Made by a program: the position numbers and the translations under genes. The notes beneath the pieces were generated by a model. The model was not told where the DNA came from, did no database searches, and was given only the letters and a program-made list of their open reading frames with translations. DNA of 11,693 bases from Actinomycetota bacterium (GTDB taxonomy: Bacteria > Actinomycetota > Actinomycetes > Nanopelagicales > Nanopelagicaceae): NCBI GenBank assembly GCA_947496345.1, contig CANMCL010000019.1, forward strand, positions 1-11,693, given 5' to 3'. Below are positions 6,469 through 11,693 of the stretch, in pieces; position 1 is the stretch's first letter, and every line of letters begins with the position of its first letter.

Positions 6469-9400
6469 GTGTCGGCAGATTTCGGAGCCAATGATTGGCT
6501 CGTCGAAGAGATGTACGAGCGTTACCAAGCCGATCCAACTTCAGTCGAACCTTCATGGATTGAATTCTTTAAAACTTACACACCAGGTGCTGCGACTTCT
6601 GCGCCTGTTGCCTCAGCGCCAGCAACTTCTGCGCCAAAGGGTGGAACACCACCAGTTCCGAAAGCTGCACAAAAAGTTGCTGCTCCCGTTGCACAAGTAG
6701 CGCCTGCGCCAGTTACGCAAGCCGCACCGGCTCCCGTTACTCCCGTTACTCCCGTTACTCCCGTTAGGCAAGAAACACCAGTTACGCAAGCCGCACCTGC
6801 ACCAGTTGCCGCTGTTCCCGTTGTTGCTGCTCCCGTTGTTGCTGCTCCCGTTGTTGCTGCTCCCGTTGCACCAGCGCCTCAAGTTTCGGTACCGACCCCC
6901 GCACAAGCACAAGTTAAGCCAGTCCCAGTTTTAGTTACACCAAGTGCATCAACTATGGAACCGCTTCGTGGAGTTGCTGGACGTGTTGTTGCATCAATGG
7001 AGGCATCTCTTTCAGTTCCAACAGCAACAAGCGTTCGTGCAATTCCCGCAAAGTTAATGATTGATAACCGCACCGTTATTACAAATCATTTAAAGCGCAC
7101 ACGAGGTGGAAAAGTTTCATTTACCCACATCATCGCTTATGCAATGATCAAAGCTCTGCGACAAATGCCAGAGATGAATGTTTTCTACGGCGAAGTAGAT
7201 GGCAAACCAGCGCTTGGTCGTCCAGAACATATCAATTTGGGAATCGCAATCGATTTAGCAAAGGCTGATGGAACTCGCCAATTATTGGTTCCATCTATTA
7301 AAGGTTGTGAAGGCTTAGATTTCGGGCAGTTCTGGGTTGCCTACGAAGAAATCGTAAAAAAGGCTCGTGCCGGAACGCTGACAGTGGAAGATCATTCAGG
7401 AACAACTGTTTCGCTAACTAATCCAGGAACTATTGGCACTGTCCACTCGGTTCCGCGCTTAGTTCAAGGTCAAGGTTTAATCGTTGGCGTTGGTGCAATG
7501 GATTATCCAGCTGAATTCCAAGGTGCCAGTGAAGAAACCTTGGCACGAATGGCAATTAGCAAAGTTGTAACGCTGACAAGTACTTATGATCACCGCGTAA
7601 TTCAAGGCGCACAATCTGGAGATTTCCTGCGTCGCATCCACGAAATTCTGCTTGGTGCAGAAGGTTTCTATGATGAGATTTTTTCTGCACTTCGTATTCC
7701 TTACGAACCAATTCGCTGGGCCTCTGACTTTGAATTTTCTAAAGATGAAGAGATCAACAAGACTGCACGCGTTCAGCAGTTAATTCAGGCATATCGCACC
7801 TACGGCCATTTAATGGCAGATACCGATCCGCTCGAGTACGCACAGCGCTCTCATCCAGATTTAGATGTTGTTACCCACGGACTAACTTTGTGGGATCTCG
7901 ATCGCGAATTCGCAACAGGTGGCTTCGGTGGCGAGAAGTTTATGAAGTTGCGCCAGATTCTCGGAATTTTGCGTGATTCTTATTGTCGCTCCGTTGGCGT
8001 TGAATATATGTATATCTCTAATCCCGAAGAGCGTCGTTGGATTCAAGAGCATGTTGAAGTTGGTTTCACAAAGCCAGAACGTGCAGAGCAGCTACATATC
8101 TTGCAGAAGTTAAGCGATGCTGAAGCTTTCGAATCTTTCTTGCAGACAAAGTTTGTTGGGCAAAAGCGCTTCTCTCTTGAAGGTGGCGAATCAGTTATTC
8201 CACTTCTTGATGCAGTGATCTCATCTGCGGCAGAGAAGAAGCTAGATGAAGTATGTATCGGTATGCCACACCGTGGTCGCTTAAATGTGTTGGCAAATAT
8301 TGCAGGAAAGTCTTACGGACAGATCTTCCAAGAGTTCCAAGGTCATTACAAAGAGAATGAAGTGCACGGCTCTGGCGATGTGAAGTATCACTTAGGTACT
8401 GAAGGCATATTCACAGCAGAATCTGGCGCGCAAACCAAGATTTATTTAGCAGCGAATCCATCTCACCTGGAAGCAGTAAACCCAGTGCTTGAAGGCATTG
8501 TTCGCGCAAAGCAAGATCGTCTAAATGTTAAAGATTTATTCTCGGTTCTGCCAATTCTCTTGCACGGAGATGCCTCTTTTGCAGGTCAAGGAGTGAACTT
8601 TGAAGTTCTGCAACTTTCACAACTTCGTGGCTATCGCACAGGTGGAACAGTTCATATAGTTGTAAATAACCAAGTTGGATTTACTACTGCGCCACACGCT
8701 TCACGCTCTTCACGATATTCAACCGATGTTGCCAAAACAATTGAAGCGCCGGTCTTCCATGTAAATGGTGATGATCCTGAAGCGTGCGTGCGCGTGGCTC
8801 GTCTCGCTTTCGAGTATCGCCAAGTCTTTAATAAGGATGTAGTTATCGACATGGTTTGCTACCGTCGTCGTGGACATAATGAAGGCGATGAACCAAGTTT
8901 CACCCAGCCGCTTATGTACAAGTTAATTGATGCTAAGCGCTCAACTCGCACCTTGTATACAGAGTCTCTAATTGGTCGTGGCGACATCACACCTGAAGAA
9001 GCTGAAAAGTTAGCCCGTGATTATCAAGTCCAACTTGAAGAAGTTTATGCATCCGTTGCTAATTACCAAGAAGAGCATGATCCAAATTTCCAGCCTCCAG
9101 CTGTCCCGAACGCCGAAGATGTTCCAACCTTTATCTCCGAACCGTTAATTCGCGAAATTGCTGCAACCCAAATTGCTATTCCAGAAGGCTTCCACGTGCA
9201 TCCGAAGTTGTTGCCACAGCTGCAAAAGCGTGCCGAATCAATTAACGATGGAACCATCGACTGGTCTACCGGTGAAATGCTTGCCTTTGGTTCACTTCTA
9301 AAAGAGGGTCGCCCAATTCGTTTAGCTGGCCAAGATTCACGTCGTGGAACATTTAGTAATCGCCACGCAGTTATCGTTGATAAAGAAAATGGCTCTGACT

Positions 9401-10284
9401 GGACACCGCTAAGTTCCTTAGTTGCCGATCAAAGTCAGTTCTTTGTAATTGATTCGCTTCTTTCAGAATACGCAGCTATGGGCTTTGAATATGGATATTC
9501 GGTGGCTCGTCCAGAAGCGTTGGTTTTATGGGAAGGCCAATTCGGAGATTTCGCAAACGGTGCTCAAACAGTTATCGATGAATTTATCTCTTCTGCACTT
9601 CAAAAGTGGGGTGAGCGATCATCAGTTGTATTGCTCTTGCCGCATGGTTATGAAGGACAAGGCCCTGATCACTCATCGGCGCGTATCGAACGCTTCTTAT
9701 CTCTTGCAGCAGAGAAGAATATGACGATCGCACAACCTTCAACACCAGCGTCTTACTTCCACTTACTACGTTTCCACGCCGCTAATCCAAAGCGCCGTCC
9801 AATGGTTGTCTTCACACCAAAGTCGATGCTCCGTCTTCGCGCTGCAGCATCTTCCATTAGCGATTTCACATCAGGAACATTCTTGCCAGTAATTGGTGAT
9901 ACAACGGTGACTAACGCTTCACGTGTAATTTACTGCTCAGGAAAGATTTATCACGATCTAGTTGCAGAACGTGCACGTCTAAGTGATACCAACACAGCGA
10001 TTGTTCGCGTAGAACGCTTGTATCCACTTCCGGTTGCACAAATGGAAGTCGAAGCTAAGAAGCATCCAAATGCGAATTTGCTCTGGGTTCAAGATGAACC
10101 TGCTAACCAAGGTCCGTGGCCACACATTGCGCTAAGTACTACCGAAATAATTGGTGGAACCGCAGTAGATGCTCGAGTTCTTCGCCGCATTGCACGTCGT
10201 GCTTCAGCGTCTCCTGCAACTGGCAATCACCACTTGCACGAAGAAGAGGCAAAGGCTCTGATGTATGAGGCGTTTACTCGCTAA
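6469..10284 (+). CDS. kgd: Kgd, fused E2o/E1o 2-oxoglutarate dehydrogenase-decarboxylase
   Basis: 1271 residues from GTG 6469, chosen for AAGGAG six bases upstream. The mature-looking N-terminus N-D-W-L-V-E-E-M-Y-E-R-Y is the conserved start of actinobacterial Kgd. The order is: N-terminal helix (about 7-35); Pro/Ala/Val linker (about 44-159); E2 succinyltransferase-type catalytic domain without lipoyl domain (about 160-405, catalytic motif D-H-R-V-I-Q-G with H375); ThDP-dependent E1 (about 420-1271). The E1 part has M-P-H-R-G-R-L-N (H601), H-G-D-A-S-F-A-G-Q-G (699-708), N-N-Q-V-G-F-T-T and R-R-R-G-H-N-E-G-D-E. Family knowledge: the enzyme decarboxylates 2-oxoglutarate in the TCA cycle and works with a lipoylated E2 and Lpd encoded elsewhere. 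In mycobacteria it is inhibited by the FHA protein GarA, which is not in this window. The linker is built of tandem DNA repeats. Confidence 0.96.
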   Translation: MSADFGANDWLVEEMYERYQADPTSVEPSWIEFFKTYTPGAATSAPVASAPATSAPKGGTPPVPKAAQKVAAPVAQVAPAPVTQAAPAPVTPVTPVTPVRQETPVTQAAPAPVAAVPVVAAPVVAAPVVAAPVAPAPQVSVPTPAQAQVKPVPVLVTPSASTMEPLRGVAGRVVASMEASLSVPTATSVRAIPAKLMIDNRTVITNHLKRTRGGKVSFTHIIAYAMIKALRQMPEMNVFYGEVDGKPALGRPEHINLGIAIDLAKADGTRQLLVPSIKGCEGLDFGQFWVAYEEIVKKARAGTLTVEDHSGTTVSLTNPGTIGTVHSVPRLVQGQGLIVGVGAMDYPAEFQGASEETLARMAISKVVTLTSTYDHRVIQGAQSGDFLRRIHEILLGAEGFYDEIFSALRIPYEPIRWASDFEFSKDEEINKTARVQQLIQAYRTYGHLMADTDPLEYAQRSHPDLDVVTHGLTLWDLDREFATGGFGGEKFMKLRQILGILRDSYCRSVGVEYMYISNPEERRWIQEHVEVGFTKPERAEQLHILQKLSDAEAFESFLQTKFVGQKRFSLEGGESVIPLLDAVISSAAEKKLDEVCIGMPHRGRLNVLANIAGKSYGQIFQEFQGHYKENEVHGSGDVKYHLGTEGIFTAESGAQTKIYLAANPSHLEAVNPVLEGIVRAKQDRLNVKDLFSVLPILLHGDASFAGQGVNFEVLQLSQLRGYRTGGTVHIVVNNQVGFTTAPHASRSSRYSTDVAKTIEAPVFHVNGDDPEACVRVARLAFEYRQVFNKDVVIDMVCYRRRGHNEGDEPSFTQPLMYKLIDAKRSTRTLYTESLIGRGDITPEEAEKLARDYQVQLEEVYASVANYQEEHDPNFQPPAVPNAEDVPTFISEPLIREIAATQIAIPEGFHVHPKLLPQLQKRAESINDGTIDWSTGEMLAFGSLLKEGRPIRLAGQDSRRGTFSNRHAVIVDKENGSDWTPLSSLVADQSQFFVIDSLLSEYAAMGFEYGYSVARPEALVLWEGQFGDFANGAQTVIDEFISSALQKWGERSSVVLLLPHGYEGQGPDHSSARIERFLSLAAEKNMTIAQPSTPASYFHLLRFHAANPKRRPMVVFTPKSMLRLRAAASSISDFTSGTFLPVIGDTTVTNASRVIYCSGKIYHDLVAERARLSDTNTAIVRVERLYPLPVAQMEVEAKKHPNANLLWVQDEPANQGPWPHIALSTTEIIGGTAVDARVLRRIARRASASPATGNHHLHEEEAKALMYEAFTR
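6709..6797 (+). repeat. Short direct and tandem repeats in the kgd linker, first block
   Basis: A 20-base direct repeat, CCAGTTACGCAAGCCGCACC, is present at 6709-6728 and exactly again at 6778-6797. Between the copies, CTCCCGTTA occurs four times in tandem (6731-6766), encoding P-V-T-P-V-T-P-V-T-P-V. The nine-base period keeps the frame. Confidence 0.9.
6811..6870 (+). repeat. Four 15-base tandem repeats in the kgd linker
   Basis: Four consecutive 15-base units start at 6811, 6826, 6841 and 6856. The middle two are identical (GCTGCTCCCGTTGTT); the first and last differ by one or two bases. They encode A-V/A-P-V-V repeats at residues 115-134. The period is a multiple of three, so copy-number change would alter linker length without a frameshift. 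Confidence 0.9.
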
Positions 10285-10628
10285 CTTTTTTTAATTCTAG
10301 TAATTACTTTGCCGACTAGTTCCTCTTTGCTTAGATAACCCCAGGTACGAGAATCGGTGCCTGAATCGTTATCGCTGCGCACAAAGTAACTTTCTTGACC
10401 TGAGCTCTTTTTTTGGATCTCACTGATCCTTTTGATATAAAAGATGCCGGGCTGCTGCTCGCGCTCGATTACAACAACATCGCCTAACATAAAGAGTGGG
10501 TATTTCTTACCGAATCGTCCGTAACGAATAAGCAGCCAATCCCGCGGGTTATAAGTGGGCTGCATAGAAGTGCCCTCAACGACTACCCGTCCAAAGATGC
10601 CAAAGATGCCCACGGAGGGTAGTCTCAC
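10281..10628 (-). CDS. sodX: SodX, S26-family peptidase for NiSOD maturation
   Basis: 115 residues from GTG 10628. The frame is open to 10766, but the extra part runs antisense through the sodN start, so the short form is preferred; no Shine-Dalgarno is visible. It is a signal-peptidase-fold protein: G-T-S-M-Q-P-T (19-25) carries the nucleophile Ser21, Y-I-K-R-I (64-68) the general-base Lys66, and S-D-N-D-S-G-T-D-S-R (85-94) is the conserved C-terminal box. There is no membrane anchor, which fits SodX/SipT acting in the cytoplasm rather than a true leader peptidase. Next to sodN, it should cleave the NiSOD N-terminal extension. It is divergent from sodN, whereas the sodN-sodX order on one strand is the arrangement I know. 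Its TAG overlaps the TAA of kgd. A 9-base tandem duplication gives G-I-F-G-I-F. Confidence 0.85.
   Translation of the reverse strand: MRLPSVGIFGIFGRVVVEGTSMQPTYNPRDWLLIRYGRFGKKYPLFMLGDVVVIEREQQPGIFYIKRISEIQKKSSGQESYFVRSDNDSGTDSRTWGYLSKEELVGKVITRIKKS
10591..10608. repeat. 9-base tandem duplication in the sodX N-terminus
   Basis: CCAAAGATG occurs twice in tandem (10591-10599 and 10600-10608). On the minus strand it encodes the doubled G-I-F of sodX at about residues 7-12. Confidence 0.7.
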
Positions 10629-10659
10629 ACATACAGGTTTTGAAATAAAGAAAAGATAA

Positions 10660-10665
10660 AGGGAG
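10660..10665 (+). promoter_or_regulatory. Ribosome-binding site of sodN
   Basis: AGGGAG five bases before ATG 10671. It is purine-rich and lies in the gap of about 40 bases shared with the divergent sodX. No convincing -10/-35 pair for sodN was found between 10600 and 10660. Confidence 0.75.
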
Positions 10666-10670
10666 AGAAA

Positions 10671-11069
10671 ATGAAGAAGTTCTTCACACCGAAGGTAACC
10701 GTCCACGCACACTGCGATCTGCCATGTGGAGTTTACGATCCAGCACAAGCCAAAATAGAAGCGCAATCTGTAAAAGCGTGTATGGAAAAGTATGCAGCTA
10801 ACCCAGATGTAGATTTCCGCGCACGTTCAGTTGCAATTAAAGAAGAGCGTTCACACCAAGTTAAAGAGCACCTCTGGGTTCTTTGGACAGATTATTTCAA
10901 GGCACCACACTTTGAGGCCTACCCACAACTTCACTCACTCTTCAATGAGGCGACCAAGTTAGCTGGCGCAGCTGGTACAAAGGGAACACAAGATGTTGCG
11001 GTTGCAGATAAGTTGATCGCAAAGATCGATGAAATTGCTGAAATCTTCTGGGCCACCAAGAAAGCTTAA
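10671..11069 (+). CDS. sodN: Nickel superoxide dismutase (NiSOD) precursor
   Basis: 132 residues. It dismutates superoxide to hydrogen peroxide and oxygen in the cytoplasm. The mature N-terminus H-C-D-L-P-C-G-V-Y (from residue 14) is the nickel hook: after cleavage, His1, Cys2 and Cys6 plus backbone amides bind nickel. The 13-residue extension M-K-K-F-F-T-P-K-V-T-V-H-A must first be removed, the job assigned to SodX next door. The body has the expected four-helix features (W-T-D-Y-F-K-A-P-H-F-E, I-F-W-A-T-K-K-A end), and the predicted mature length of 119 is close to the about 117 known for the Streptomyces enzyme. ATG 10671 has AGGGAG upstream. The TAA overlaps the stop of the convergent thioesterase-like gene by four bases. 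Nickel or Nur control is known in Streptomyces; no operator is recognised here. Confidence 0.97.
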   Translation: MKKFFTPKVTVHAHCDLPCGVYDPAQAKIEAQSVKACMEKYAANPDVDFRARSVAIKEERSHQVKEHLWVLWTDYFKAPHFEAYPQLHSLFNEATKLAGAAGTKGTQDVAVADKLIAKIDEIAEIFWATKKA

Positions 11070-11482
11070 TTATCTGAACTATTGATTAAGGATTGAGCGG
11101 CGGTACGCGCGAGAAAAGATACTCGCTCGACCGCCGTTCTTTCTATTCTGGAGTAAGCGATATGACGTTCGCCGTCATAAACATCGCATTCAAAGATCAT
11201 CGTGCGATCCACAACTTCTATACATCGCGCTGTGGCACGGACTTCGGTTCCGATTCCGACTGAGTCGATGAGCGAAATATCAAACTTATCAACGATCGTT
11301 GTTTCGCCATTTTCTAATAATTCAACTAGCGCTGCCACGCAAGCACTCTCCATCACGCTCATAAAGTGACCTGGAGCTAATATCGGTAAGTCAGAAATTC
11401 CCATCGCCAAACAAGTATCTCCAGGACGAACTGTCATTACCGAAAATCCAACGGCGCCAACAATTTCTTCAGCGGGCTTCAT
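11066..11482 (-). CDS. Hotdog-fold thioesterase-like protein (fluoroacetyl-CoA thioesterase/FlK-like)
   Basis: 138 residues. Overall pattern: G-D-T-C-L-A-M-G, then D-L-P-I-L-A-P-G-H-F-M-S-V-M-E-S-A, then G-E-T-T-I-V, ending with V-D-R-T-M-I-F-E-C-D-V-Y-D-G. This matches the small FlK-like hotdog thioesterases common in actinobacteria, which hydrolyse acyl-CoA as dimers. In FlK the catalytic set is Thr, Glu and His. Here Glu45 is kept, the Thr position appears to be Pro37, and residues 60-90 contain no His, so the activity may differ or be absent. The substrate is unknown. It starts 10 bases after the upstream gene's stop on the same strand, so they are probably co-transcribed. The C-terminal tail (about residues 117-138) exceeds the usual fold and contains an inverted repeat at DNA level. 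Confidence 0.72.
   Translation of the reverse strand: MKPAEEIVGAVGFSVMTVRPGDTCLAMGISDLPILAPGHFMSVMESACVAALVELLENGETTIVDKFDISLIDSVGIGTEVRATARCIEVVDRTMIFECDVYDGERHIAYSRIERTAVERVSFLARTAAQSLINSSDN
11098..11147 (+). terminator. Hairpin downstream of sodN, probable terminator inside the opposing gene
   Basis: CGGCGGT (11098-11104) pairs with ACCGCCG (11130-11136), and inside it GCGAG (11109-11113) pairs with CTCGC (11122-11126) around an A-rich loop. A T-rich run, TTCTTTCTATT (11137-11147), follows on the plus strand. It lies 28 bases after the sodN stop, within the 3' coding part of the convergent thioesterase-like gene. The T-tract is interrupted, so efficiency is uncertain. Confidence 0.5.
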
Positions 11483-11492
11483 AAATTAACGT

Positions 11493-11693
11493 TTACTTTT
11501 CTTCATCAAGAAAGTGTTGAACATGTGTCTGTTCAATCTGGATTTCGCTGTGCTCAACATTTCCAAACTCATCAATTTCAATTGAGATTTCCGTCATGCT
11601 GAACTGGGTGACAACTTCTGTAACTCCAGATCCAGTAACCTGCCGCAAGAGCGCTTCATGAATACTGTGCTGAAGATCTGCCGGAGCTTTCTC
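11493..11693 (-). CDS. Hypothetical protein, 3' end only (5' end outside window)
   Basis: On the minus strand a frame is open from the right window edge to TAA at 11493-11495, giving the last 66 residues. The visible part is acidic and rich in E, H, Q and I (for example E-I-S-I-E-I-D-E-F-G-N-V-E-H-S-E-I-Q-I-E) and ends H-F-L-D-E-E-K. The alternating hydrophobic/charged pattern suggests beta strands. No family is recognised. The stop lies 10 bases before the thioesterase-like start on the same strand, so the two are likely one transcript. Confidence 0.6.
   Translation of the reverse strand, partial: EKAPADLQHSIHEALLRQVTGSGVTEVVTQFSMTEISIEIDEFGNVEHSEIQIEQTHVQHFLDEEK

Noticed and set aside
6709..6870. 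The repeat clusters as a CRISPR-like array or replication iterons
   Set aside because: The units are 9 and 15 bases with no spacers, keep the reading frame and encode a Pro-rich linker.
6613..6912. Minus-strand 99-residue frame rich in N-G-S-S repeats
   Set aside because: It is the antisense shadow of the kgd linker repeats, with no sign of its own translation.
9449..9724. Plus-strand 91-residue frame inside kgd
   Set aside because: It is an alternative frame within a continuous, conserved E1 domain, with no supporting start signal.
10285..10292. Seven T after the kgd stop as an intrinsic terminator
   Set aside because: No convincing stem precedes it, only three base pairs by eye. The run is explained by Lys codons at the sodX end.
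10629..10766. N-terminal extension of sodX with a hydrophobic stretch that looks like a membrane anchor
   Set aside because: It runs antisense through the sodN start and ribosome-binding site. The hydrophobic stretch is just the complement of that purine-rich leader, and SodX proteins are soluble.

Overview
The window looks like a chromosomal segment of a low-GC actinobacterium. Three things point there. There is a fused E2/E1 2-oxoglutarate dehydrogenase of the mycobacterial Kgd type. There is a nickel superoxide dismutase with its dedicated peptidase. There is a Tad pilus cluster whose small-protein complement is of the actinobacterial kind. The moderate-to-low GC (by eye, not computed), very tight gene packing and overlapping stops resemble streamlined freshwater lineages such as Nanopelagicales (acI), but that placement is inference.

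Layout. (1) Positions 1-320: the 3' end of an unrecognised plus-strand gene. (2) Positions 410-4564, minus strand: a seven-gene Tad operon read tadA-tadB-tadC-small pilin-like gene-TadE-like-TadE-like-TadG-like. Adjacent genes overlap or nearly touch, with one 17-base gap before the pilin-like gene. The prepilin peptidase, TadZ/CpaE and secretin-side genes are not here. (3) Positions 4660-5094, minus strand, 95 bases upstream of tadA: a stand-alone GGDEF domain with a broken catalytic motif but an intact RxxD I-site spacing. (4) Positions 5114-5497, plus: a small four-helix membrane protein. (5) Positions 5509-6357, minus: a short-chain dehydrogenase/reductase. (6) Positions 6469-10284, plus: kgd, with a repeat-rich Pro/Ala/Val linker. 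(7) Positions 10281-11069: sodX (minus) and sodN (plus), divergent from a gap of about 40 bases. (8) Positions 11066-11693, minus: a hotdog thioesterase-like gene and the 3' end of its upstream neighbour.

How the genes work together. The Tad genes encode the inner-membrane motor (ATPase TadA, platform proteins TadB and TadC) and pilin/pseudopilin-like subunits of a Flp-type pilus. The degenerate GGDEF protein, on the same strand just upstream, is a candidate c-di-GMP sensor for it. SodX should trim the NiSOD leader so that His1-Cys2-Cys6 can bind nickel. Kgd serves the TCA cycle. No functional link between the pilus half and the metabolic half is evident.

There is no gene-free stretch above 300 bases. 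The longest non-coding gaps are about 89 bases (321-409), 95 bases (4565-4659) and 111 bases (6358-6468). No tRNA, rRNA, CRISPR array, insertion sequence or attachment site was seen.
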